From assembly GCA_037176845.1 (NCBI GenBank), contig JAYKXP010000030.1, positions 1 to 64,000 of the forward strand: DNA of 64,000 nt, read 5' to 3'. Positions 30,881-41,434 of the stretch are shown here, in pieces. A model generated the notes under the pieces. It was not told the DNA's origin, did no database searches, and saw only the letters and a list, made by a program, of their open reading frames with translations. The position numbers and the translations under genes were made by a program. Position 1 is the stretch's first letter; the number at the start of each line of letters is the position of its first letter. The stretch is from Paramarasmius palmivorus. Taxonomy: Eukaryota; Basidiomycota; Agaricomycetes; Agaricales; Marasmiaceae.

Positions 30881-32015
30881 GCTAATTACCCCCAACAGCC
30901 GAGAGAATACCGCCGTTAATGGTGATGTGGGAGCACCGTTCAAATGACATGGGGGAAGTGCCAAGTGGTGGTTGAGGATCAGGTTGCGTGGGCAACGCTT
31001 AATCATCCCAAAGCTGTATCCACACAGCAGTCGAACATCGAGCACAAAAACAGGGATGCCGTACGGCGAACACATTCACAGCGCTTGTCAATGACATGGA
31101 GCGACTTCAAACGAGCGCCGCGTTGTGGGTTCAGGGACCATAATCTCTAGGCATCTTGGGTGGCAGGTGAAGGAAAAGCCAAATAACCAGCCTGGGCCCA
31201 CTCTGCTCAATGTTTCGTCTTGTCAAAATGAGGTAGGTGAGAAGAGCTGGTGCTTCCAAAACGGACGGTGATAGAACATGGAACTCGGCAGTGGTTTCTG
31301 GATATCGGACAGATAGAGGACCAGAGGCTGCATTGAATTGGTCACTGTTGATGATACGGTCTCAGCAAAATATTCTGACTCGTGAAGTAAGAAAAAGAAC
31401 GGAACTACAAAAGTACTCACCTGGACATATAGAACAGATACTTTTCAACCAAGCACGGCAAACCCAAGTGTCCACACCAAGCCTTCCATATCCGCCGATG
31501 CTCCCAAACCCAAACCCAGCCTACGGAATTTGTACCAGTCGAGGATAAGCAGCAATCCAGGCGGAGGAAAACCCGTTATCTAAAGGTTATTCCAGTTGTT
31601 AGCCTATGGGTTGGACTAGCGTGTAAGATACGGGTGACTGTTTTTCGACCTATGTTCTGAAGTTGTGAACGTTCGGACGGCCATTGAGATGACTTTTGTG
31701 GTTCATTCAGAAGTTTTTGTCCGAAGGAGCGCTGACAAGACTGCTTAGAGGGCAACAAGAAGTTGAAGAAGGAAGAGCATCCAAGTGGAACGAGGTCAAG
31801 GTGCGATTCACGGTGACGTTGTCAATGTGTGCAGCGACTTCCGCTTTCTCCCAAGCTCACACTACATACCGTTCTCCGAGGTATACTAACCCATGTACAA
31901 TTGAATATCACGATAAGTATATAAACTGCGTCGCATCCTTGAAGCTTGGGACTTCAGGCATTTCAACTTAAATAGGCGCCCTGGATCTTGTTCAGAAACG
32001 GCCATCATCCGCGCC
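30881..32015. other. Spacer plus duplicated F-box upstream region
   Basis: No gene to about 31260. From there to 32015 the sequence is a near-copy of the region upstream of paralog 2, including a TATATAAA box at 31918-31925. The transposon-like element starts directly after the TCCGCGCC at its right edge. Confidence 0.6.
31918..31925 (+). promoter_or_regulatory. TATA-like box, F-box paralog 3, displaced by transposon
   Basis: Same TATATAAA as in front of paralog 2, but now 1,354 bp from the start codon because the hAT-like element lies in between. Confidence 0.45.
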
Positions 32016-33204
32016 CAAGGGGTGTTCACCGGGGTATTCGGTAATATCAACTGGTCGAGAGGGGTCGTGCGAATCTACAGCGGCACCTCATCGGCGCTCT
32101 CGCGTGTCAGACTCGGCACAGAGACGGCATAACTCGTAGTGGATGCATCTCTAACCTGTAAATAACGTATTATCCCTCTTCTTATCCTTTAATGTGCCTA
32201 CAAAGACTGCTGGGACTTCTATCACCATGAAGGCCTTATAAAAACTCACCATTGGCAATGGGTCTGCGTTATATTCTGCTCAGTAACACCTTGGGCGGAC
32301 TGAACGACTCATATAATCTTCATGTAACGAGTTTTGAGGATTCGTAGTGGCAGAAACAAGCTGAAGTGCTTTTGGAAAAGTCATACATTGAGTTTAGATA
32401 GGAGGGGTATCATTTACGTGGCCTGAGGAGGTTCATTACATTCCTATATGTGTAATCAAATCTCAAAGAGCAGTGGGCAAGTCAAATCAGTAAATGTAAA
32501 CCTTTGACTTCATTCCGTACCAACTCACAGTATTCTAGGACATTACTGAGAGGAATTCCATTACTCGCTGCCGGATCTGATTGGGATTTCAATCATGTCA
32601 GTGGTCACCTACTTCATGACTCTGCCGCAAGTTCGCATGGTTCGTCGTTTGAAAGTTCGGAAAATCGCGTATATCAATTAACAAACTACTGGTGACTAGT
32701 CCCCATGAACTAACTGTGACTTCTATCGCACAAACACTCTAATTCAGAACCACATTTCGGAAATCAACGGCAATTGCACACCTTCTCACTGGTGCTTTTC
32801 ATCGAGGTCTCCCATCGGATGATACGAAACCTCCATGCCTCACATTTTATATTCCAATGTCTATCAATGGGTTGGAATTACTCCATTCCACGAAGCGGCA
32901 ACGCAGAAATACCTAGAAAACCATGATCTTGTTGATTGGAATTTGATATGGTAATGCTATTGAGGTATCTGAGGCGGAACTGGCGTAGAAGAGTGACTCT
33001 GTGATTAAGACTGAGAACAAGAGAGGCCAGAAGAAGAATATCGAGGACTCAGCGGGACTTCAACATCCTAGCAAAAACTTGAAAGAGCAGAACACAGTTC
33101 GCAAAGCCGAGGCCGCGCGTAGTTGCCGTTAGCCTGCCGCCATAAGTTCGCACGACCCCTCTCGACCAGTTGATATTACCGAATACCCCGGTGAACACCC
33201 CTTG
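32016..33204. mobile_element. hAT-like non-autonomous DNA transposon
   Basis: A 1,189-bp element beginning CAAGGGGTGTTCACC and ending GGTGAACACCCCTTG. The terminal inverted repeats are identical over the first 58 bp (32016-32073 against 33204-33147). It is flanked by a perfect 8-bp target-site duplication, TCCGCGCC, at 32008-32015 and 33205-33212. The same site is empty in the duplicated region upstream of paralog 2 (near 26398-26405). Eight-base duplications with CA...TG ends are typical of the hAT superfamily. The interior has only short open frames and no transposase, so it needs a helper from elsewhere. Confidence 0.88.
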
Positions 33205-33278
33205 TCCGCGCCCCTTCTTCGACTCGGATTTACTCCTTTCCACCCCAAAACCGTATCTGTTTCCCACCTAGAGGAAAG

Positions 33279-35193
33279 ATGGAACCAGGGTGGACTTTGA
33301 TTCAAAGCGAGTATAATCTGCTATCTATTCCGTCGTCTGGCTGACCATTCACTTCTATTATCAGAGCTTGGATTGTTTAGACTGGACTCCTGGATGCCAT
33401 GCAACGTGGAACCACATATTGCTGTCTCTGTCTCTGTATGGCATAGAGGCGCCGCAAGGAATCAACATACAATCTCGAACTGGGATATGCAGCGAAACAT
33501 CGATAATACAACGACTCGTCACCTGAAGAACACAAGGACGCTCCAAAAACCTGCTCAAACCTCCTACTTGAACGGAATCCATAACCTAACAATACCCCTT
33601 GCCCGTTTGCCCATGGAGATCATCATCATCATCTTCAAGCATTGCATCGGCATTGATTCATCCGGGCATGCATTCTCAAAGCATGCAATGCCCTGGGTGC
33701 TCTCACAAGTTTCCAGCCAATGGCGCTCGATATGTCTCTGCACTCCGTCGTTATGGGTCATTGCTCGAGTGAACACCCACTTTTTGGACAACAGTTTCTG
33801 TCATGACCATTCTCTAAACATGCTCCGCGCATGGCTCGAACGCTCTCGCCCACTTCCCGTATCATGTATCGGACATTTCGATCAGGAGAAACCCCTATCG
33901 TTTCATTTACAGGTCCTAGATATGTTCATCCAAGAATCACGTCGTTGGTCCATGGTGGTGTTTGATTTGGGTACGCAAGCTGAACTCTACTACCGACTCT
34001 CATCCGTTCATCCGCACCTACCTCTTTTGCATTTTTGCGATATCGCCGTGAAGCCCCCTGATATGCCAGCATCAGGAAATCCTCAGACGCATATATGGCA
34101 TACACCACGCCTTAAATGCGCCCGAATTCTGATCAACAGGCCATCCCGTCGTACCATGGAGATTATCCCTTCTTCCACTCGACTGGAGGAACTTGCTTTC
34201 CGCAAAGAATCACCGACAGACTTTTTCATCCTCGCACCAACTATTACCTTTGAACATCTCCGGTATTGTCATCTGAATATAGTCCAAGAATCCCAGGCGG
34301 TCCAGAACACCCGGCGTTGCGTTATCCCACGCTTGCAATACTTTGACCTCTTTGGACATGCTCACAGTGTCTTGGTGACACTCGACAGTCTGATACTTCC
34401 ATCGATTCGGTATTTGGATGTCGACTTTCGTCACCGCAGATCCCTTGGAGCGCTATCGGGTCGCGTTTTATTGGCTCTGGGCGGTCTGCAAGCCCGTAGC
34501 GGATGTCATATATACCGTTTAACAGCGCCGTTTTCACTGTTCTCTTGTCCGAATACACCTACGCTCACAAAGAGGTTCGGACCGGTGTACGAGCTCCGTA
34601 TATTGCTCAGTCCCATCGAGAAGATGTCCAACAAATTGGCGTTTCACCACTTTACGCATGCAGGCTCGGAATTGGAAATATTCGAGCAGGTTACAACTTT
34701 ACATGTTTTGCTTCGCGAGGATGAGAAGGATGAAGCTACCGTGAAGCTACTGTCGAGGGTCGTCGATATGCTCGAATCTAGACTGTCTTCTCCAAGGAGG
34801 AGTTTGGAGAGGCTATCCTTCGACTCGTCAGCAAAAGACGGTTTACCTGTTCACATCGAGCCTGTTGACAGGATTTTGAAACTGGCACAGGCGAGTGGAG
34901 TGGTGCTACTCGGGAGTGCAGTGGACGGGAAATGGGTATCGATCTATACAAGAGTTTGCTGGAGCCTGCTAGATTACGATCGAGCGTTTTATAGATGGAA
35001 TCAGTCTGGTCGTTGTGATTGGGTTGCTAAAGAGAGGGTCGACTGGTACCAAAAGGTGAGGGATTTTGTACAGTGACACCCATCGTTTTGACCTTTTCTT
35101 TTCTTGCAGAACAAAGAACTATGGGAGAGACTTTGGAGTGCAAATATTAGCGCTGGTTTGGTTGATGCGGGTACCACTCGAACTCTCGTTTGA
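33279..35193 (+). CDS. F-box protein, paralog 3
   Basis: About 600 residues from exons 33279-33306, 33365-35055 and 35110-35193. The first intron is again GC-AG, as in paralog 2. The F-box reads IPLARLPMEIIIIIFKHC, followed by AMPWVLSQVSSQWRSICL. The gene and its upstream region are almost identical to paralog 2 up to about position 34051 (LLHFCDIAV). Beyond that the two proteins diverge abruptly, so this gene looks like a mosaic. The last exon encodes NKELWERLWSANISAGL and a longer tail. A hAT-like element separates its TATA-like box from the start codon, so expression may be altered. Probable SCF adaptor. Confidence 0.85.
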
Positions 35194-35290
35194 AGCTTGA
35201 AGGCTGAATAGAGATTTTACCTAGTTCTCTCATAATATTACATTCGATCCTACGAGAACTTTGTAGTAATTTGTGGCAGTATGATATGTA

Positions 35291-35334
35291 CAAGCTTCGC
35301 TTGCGCGCCTTCGGCGCGAGGCCCCTCCGGGGCC
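35291..35334. repeat. Three adjacent triloop hairpins
   Basis: Three perfect short hairpins stand end to end: CAAGC-TTC-GCTTG (35291-35303), CGCGCC-TTC-GGCGCG (35304-35318) and GGCCCC-TCC-GGGGCC (35320-35334). Each has a three-base loop. The run is far more GC-rich than its surroundings and recalls the mobile double-hairpin or GC-cluster elements of organelle genomes. Confidence 0.85.
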
Positions 35335-35706
35335 CCCGTTCAAGTTTTCGCTTAGAAAATTTTGATTAGATATTTTTCGCGTAGACAAAAACCTCGGTGA
35401 CAACCGAAGGAAGCGAGCTAAGCGCAATTCCCAGGCGTCGCCCCATAATATATAGATATAGATATGCAGTAGCAATACTTACCATCGACGTCGCTGTCAT
35501 ACGCGCGCGAGGGACATCATCAAATCATGATAAACACAAACCACCACCACTCTTCTCCTCCCAAAGCTCTCATTCCCCTTCCGGATCCTCGATATTTGGT
35601 ACACTAACAGACACTAACGGCCACACTTCTTTGATTCTGTAACCCTATCCCGGATACTACATCGACGTTCACATTTTTCAAACGGCTAGCACGCGCCAGC
35701 TCAGAC

Positions 35707-35900
35707 ATGGTCACCGAAATCTCTCACTGTTCCTCGATCCCTTTGCGCTTCCTACTCTTCATGTTCGGGCATCACACGTATTGTCATATTCCAATTTTCA
35801 TGCCTTGGGTACTCTCCCAAGTTCTTCGGGCAATGGTGCAAGACATGGTTTTGTGCCCCGAGATATGCCCACTGCAATGCACAGAGCGGTCTTGACTCCG
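35707..35900 (+). pseudogene. Decayed F-box fragment
   Basis: The phrase FMPWVLSQV and the following 'RAM/QW' region match the segment after the F-box of the paralogs, especially the form in paralog 4 (SMPWVLSQVSRQW). Upstream and downstream sequences are not open. A relic of another array member. Confidence 0.55.
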
Positions 35901-36400
35901 GGAAGGTTCCAGCTTCCGAACCCTTTGGTTTTGGAGACGTGGGCAGAGTGTGTGATTTGTTGAGGTATGGGCTGGCATGATAGGGAGTTGAGGTTCTACA
36001 GGTCAGTTTCCCAACGGGCTTTCTCTGACTTCGTGACTAACGTTGAAAATCTCTGGTAGACTCCACATCATACACGGCCCTTTTGGAGACGACAAAAACT
36101 GGCTGTCTTGACAGAGGACGACAACTATCACAAGAATTCAAGTCAAGGAAATGATATGACAGAGAAGGATGGAAGTCAACGTTGTCGAGGATTTTTGCTG
36201 TCAAAGAGCGATAGCGGCCACACTTGGACCACACCATTGTCACCCCTCGAGTACAGCGAATAATAGTTCCCCTCGGTGAATGAATGCCCCATATGGTAAA
36301 TGTCTCGCCATTGTCCTCCAAACTCGACACGCTGATTGTGGCCCTAAAGGTATATAAGAACAGCGAGCCGTTCGGTCAACAAGGACCTCCTTCTCACCAA

Positions 36401-38829
36401 ATGTCGTACCGGCAACCCCAACCGTACGGGAGGATTCCTGCCCAAGTTTCTTTCGATCGGTTCAAAGATGCTCTTTTACGGCGAGTTGACGAGGACCTAG
36501 TCCAGAATGTCTATGGAAGGCTCAAAGAAAACGAGGTTTTGTCGAATGACGGCTGGAAGGGTATGGATGCGGATCACGAGGAGGAGGAGGTTTTCGCACC
36601 TTTGGTTGATGGCTTCAACGTAGCTCTCGACATTCTCAGCAACGAGACCGGGAAAGAGAAGCAGATCAGGTTTTCCAACACGTATTCACGGCCTATCAAG
36701 ATGGAGCACCAACCCGATACATACAAATCCGATATGGCCGTCTTGTTCACAGAAACGACGGCTTTTGGAAAAGAGGCAGAAGGGCAGCATGATAATGAGC
36801 GCAACGTGGTGATGTTGGGAGAATACGACAAGTGTGGATCTCGTTGGTGTACAGACGATGTAAGTGGCCATCTCCGTCTTGATAGTCTTCCGTTCACTTA
36901 CTTATCCCTATACAGAACATTGCCAGACTCGTTGGGAATGTCCGTGGCCTTCTCGGCTCAGACCCTACCCGAAGGTTCACATACGGGTTAACTATAGAAG
37001 ACACTGACCTTCGGGTTTGGTTCTTCTCGCGGTCTCATGTCTATGTTACTGAGGCCCTCGATATTCATCAGGTGTGTAAAACGAACCACAGTTGAACCTC
37101 GGCTAATAACTCCTTGACAGGATGCGAAAGCCTTGGTATACTTTGTACTAGCTCTCGGTTCTTCCAGCAAGGCAGAACTTGGTTTCGATCCCACTGTCCA
37201 GAGAGTTCCTTATGGGCCGGCAAAGAAACCAGCTTACCGCTTCAGCATTGGCGGAGACCAGTATCAAGCGGTTCAATCCATCAGGGAATGGAAATCACAT
37301 TTCATTCTAGGCTGTGCTAGTCGTATTTACAGGGTACGGCGCGTACTGCCAAACGGCGAATTGAGCGAGGTCGTGGAAGTAATGAAGGATCTATGGATTC
37401 CTGAAGGCATCACGACAGAGTACGAGCTACGTCAGGCCATCAAGGCTGATATCAACAAAGTCAACCCCGTCGAAGGACTGGATCCACAGGCGTTTGATCG
37501 ATACTTTGTCAAGATTGAAAAATCCGAGTTTGTACAGGTACCCTCGACATTGGATCCGGAATTGTTGGTCAATGATTCTTCTACGAACTTTTTACGAGAC
37601 TCGTCACCCCCTGAGCACGAGATGCTTAGTCTTCAATGCACCTCTTCGGCTTCTAGGAGAGACTCTGACCTGCGTTCTCCAACGAGCACTCCCGAGTATG
37701 CGTGCGAGCGGGTTGGTGATTGGGATGACTACGATTCTCGCGACCAGTGGCAGGCTGACACGGAGTTCCTACGTGGACTAACTCGTGAGCAGTACAAGAA
37801 TATGGTTCATTGTCGGATCCTTATGGAGGATGCAGGAAGGTCACTTCTCAAGGTTCGGAACGTGAGGACATTCATCGTATGCATTGTTCAAGCTGTTACT
37901 GGTACGTCTGAACGATTATTACATTTTCTTGCTGCGTAGTGACTAGATTTCATAGCCCTCATGTTCATGTATTCTGCTGGCTTCGTTCATCGGGATATCA
38001 GCTCTGGGAATATCCTTGTATCCGAGAAGAATGGGGAGATCATCTGCAAGCTCTGCGATATAGAGACTGCGAAGGAAATCAACACTGAGAACGGGTATCC
38101 ATCCCGCGACATCAAAGTTGTGAGTACGACTGCTAGCAACATTCGTAGTTTGTGGTGTTGACACAGTGACAGGGAACACAAGTCTATATGGCACTCGAAG
38201 TAGGGGATGGACATTGGTGTTTCCAGCCTTCTCTACCACGCCTAAAGGTCACACCACACAAACTTATCGCGCGACCTCGCCTTTTAGAGGAATGGGAGCA
38301 ATGTAGGGAGCAGCCGTTGTATAAACGGAAGAACGTTCGCTACAACTATTTACACGACCTGGAATCGCTTTTCTGGATCAGCATGCACTTTCTTGCCATC
38401 GTACACGCCAAAGATGAGGATTTGAACTCTCGCACGGCAGAGGATCATCAGCTCTACATTGAGCGACAGCTTCTGCGAGTTCGTTCGTTCTCCTTCGCCT
38501 CAGATCATATACTCAGACGCCACATATCTTCGCGGCTCGATGGGGTGTATCTATACTTGCACTATATTGCGGGGATCCTGAAGGAAGAATACGAACGGAT
38601 CGAAAACACGCCAAGTGAAACTACGCTTGATGTTTCGCTCGATGTGTATAGAAGACTGCAATCGTGGTTGGACGATCTTTTGGCATGCGACTCACCTCAG
38701 ATATGGTTAGGTGATGTGGTCAGCATGATGGAATCCGTGTCTGCTGGTCAGAAGCGAAAAGCTAGTGAAAGCCCTGACTTGGAGGATGCTTCTACGAAGA
38801 AGCCAAAGCACCACAGCGGAGGCAGCTGA
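36401..38829 (+). CDS. FunK1-type fungal protein kinase
   Basis: About 738 residues from exons 36401-36859, 36916-37071, 37121-37901, 37956-38119 and 38173-38829; all four introns are 49-56 bp GT-AG. FunK1 hallmarks are visible: TYGLTIEDTDLRVWFFSRSH in the N-terminal part, a glycine-poor N-lobe with VVEVMKDLWIPEG, the catalytic loop HRDISSGNIL, then LCDIETAK where DFG would stand, and GTQVYMALEV as the activation-segment end. The C-terminal tail is basic (GQKRKASESPDLEDASTKKPKHH), a probable bipartite nuclear signal. The HRD loop is intact but the magnesium motif is DIE rather than DFG; FunK1 proteins often vary here. Substrate unknown. It lies between F-box paralogs 3 and 4. Confidence 0.85.
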
Positions 38830-39293
38830 TCGCGCCTGAATTCCCAGACTCTAGCCCGTTTTCCGTTCTGATTCGTTATATGATGTTTTTTTCATATGTA
38901 CCTCAATTTCATCTTCCCGGACTTTTGGATACAGTGGAATTTGTACCTCTAAAAGTTGTAAAATTGTATATATCAAGTAATGGAGTTACGAGGACGTTCA
39001 GAGCCTTGTACTGGGAGGTTGTCACCTTGCAAGTACCGCCTAATTGGCGCTTATCGCTCTTGTACACAAACCACCACCTTTCTCCTTCCACAACTCTTAT
39101 CCTTCGTCCTCGGTAGCTGCTGGCTATTTTGGAAGGCTGTTTAGCGGCTCACGATAGCTCACTGCCTGGCTTCGTGCTGAGTGGGCATTAGTTATACGGC
39201 TCAGAAGTGAGTATCACCTGGCATAGGCAGCCAGAGCAAATCTGCTGACGACCGCGTTACCCATAGCTCTTTCAAGAATATAAACCACCCATC
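38830..39293. other. No clear gene
   Basis: Spacer between the kinase and F-box paralog 4. Near 39207-39266 there is an intron-like block (donor GTGAGTATC, acceptor CCCATAG) at the position corresponding to the first intron of the other paralogs, but no matching start codon is seen before it. Confidence 0.5.
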
Positions 39294-41013
39294 ATGGAAT
39301 TGCATGTCCAAGATATACAGCAGCAAAACATCGATGTTCATGCTTTTCCCGTCTCCGAACATATACATATTCCTGCCAGCTCTCCCAAACATGTCACCCC
39401 AATCCCTCATCTCCAATCATCCCCAAATCCGTTTGCTCGCCTGCCGGAAGAGCTTCTAGTGCTTGCGTTTGAATATTGTGTTAGCAGCGACACTTCGGGG
39501 CATGTCTTCTCAAGACTTTCCATGCCTTGGGTACTTTCTCAAGTCTCTAGGCAATGGCGGACGACGTGTCTTTGCACTCCATCGTTATGGAACGTCATCC
39601 GCGTCAACACACACACATCATCAACGATTCCCATGACGATATCGCTCTCATGCTTCAGGCATGGATTGAACGCTCCGGCCAAATGCCATTATATTGCCTG
39701 GTAATCTTCGACAAAACGAAGTCAGTCAAATTCCACATCGATATTATGGACCTGTTTATTCGAGAGGCTGCTCGGTGGTACATCGTCGATTTCAGCTTTG
39801 CCACGCAGAGTGAAGTCTTTTGTCGGCTTTCAACAGTCGACAGTTACTTGCCTCTTTTGCACTCCATCTTCTTCGAGGTTGGCTTTTTGGAGACCAGGCC
39901 TTCGGAAGTGCATATTTCCAAGGCATGGAATACACCGCGGCTTAAGGAAGCAACGATTGTCGCTGTTTCTCTGCTCAGCCGTCCTGCTCTGGAGATCATC
40001 CCTTCGTTGGCACAGGTTGAAGACCTCCTATATACTCCCAACTCCTTACATAAGTTCCTCGACCTCGTTTCCACCTTTCAGTATCTGAAGTATTTCCATT
40101 TGGACTTGGTCCATGAATGGGATGATGTACGAGCCCTTGGTGATATCCAACCTTCAACCATCACTCTCCCGAATGTTCGTCACCTCGGTCTGTTTGGACT
40201 CTGTTCGGGAGTACAGCAAGTCCTGCATCGACTCGTCCTGCCAGCTTTGCAAAGTCTCGACTTGGATTTCATGGAATCCCTCGACTCGTCGACTGCAGAG
40301 CAAATACTCCGTGCTCTTGGCAGACTAGAGGATCTAAGCCGGTGTCATATTCGCCGTTTATCTTCGCCGTTTACCCTGTTCCTACCTCTCAATGTTCCCG
40401 ACCTTTTGGCAAAAATCGGGCCAATACGCGAACTCCGCATACTTTTTAGCACGGACGATGACAACATACGGGCGATTCACAATTTCGCGGTCTCGGATAT
40501 GTTCAAGCAGGTTACTACAATGCACATGGTGTTTCTTGAACACCCTGAGGACGAGCCGATGCTGTTCTCAAAGGCAGTATCTATTGTCGAATCGCGAATG
40601 CCACCGAGTCAGGGTGGTCGTGGTATTGGACAGCTTCAAGCTCTGTCGTTTGAGACCGTCCGACCGTCTTTGTCTTCCGGACATCAGCGGGAGACTCGTA
40701 TCTCCATCAATATGCAATCTGTTCAGAGATTGCTAAAGTTACGGGAGGATGGACTTAACTTGCTTGGGAATGTGGTTGATGGAAAGTGGTGCTCTCTCTA
40801 CAGTAACAGGTTGCAGAACCTGTTAGAGTTTCGGAGGGCAGTTCGACGATGGGCGAGATTTGGTCACTGTGATTGGTTGTACACGCAGGAGATGGGGCGG
40901 TATCTTGAGGTGAGCGCTGGATCTTTTGCTTTCACTAACGCTTGACACTATACTAAACGTTACCTGTCCAGAACCGAGACATTTTGGAGAAGTATTCAGA
41001 GATTCTGTGTTGA
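39294..41013 (+). CDS. F-box protein, paralog 4, frame broken
   Basis: A more divergent member of the array. The F-box is FARLPEELLVLAFEYC followed by SMPWVLSQVSRQWRTTCL near residues 47-97. The frame shifts by two bases inside an (AC)5 run at 39607-39616, after WNVIRVNTH. The remainder (LMLQAWIERSGQMPLYC onward) continues in another frame to 40909, then a 62-bp intron and a last exon to 41013 (NRDILEKYSEILC). The downstream part clearly matches the paralogs, so the two pieces are one gene. The ATG at 39294 is the first in frame, but an upstream short exon may exist. Probably an SCF adaptor if intact; the lesion may be slippage, error or decay. Confidence 0.72.
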
Positions 41014-41434
41014 CAGCAAGCGCCTGTTGGGCCCCGGATGAGGTTAGGCTGTTCGTTTGTTGTCTAGGCAATAAGGAATGCATTCTCATCTTCTACAAGC
41101 GTGCAAGGTCTTTATGTAACGGCCCTTCGTGTCATCCCCCCGAACATGACTACATATTGCTGGACAGTGCAGTGACGCCGAATCCACGTCTCGTATAACT
41201 AGCTGGTGTGTGCTTCACACCGTGAAGGGGGCCGAAGGGTTTTGAATGAAACCAAAGACATGTTACATCTCCCACTTTCTCGTTCAATGTGACGTAATAG
41301 CCGCAACGAAGCAGCTAAAATTTAGCCTCGAGGTTCGAGGGGTCTCCGGGGTCTCAGGCCCCAGGGTCCAAGAATCACAGTCGATATATGAACTAAATGT
41401 CGACTCACCTGCGGACCTCTCCTCTACAGTCACC
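41014..41434. other. No clear gene
   Basis: Spacer and presumed promoter of the helicase gene. No repeats or RNA genes recognised. Confidence 0.5.

Larger units (their letters stand above)
35194..36400. other. Spacer with triple hairpin and an F-box scrap
   Basis: No intact gene. It contains a GC-rich run of three hairpins at 35291-35334 and, near 35707-35900, a decayed F-box piece with FMPWVLSQV. The rest is stop-rich. Confidence 0.55.
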
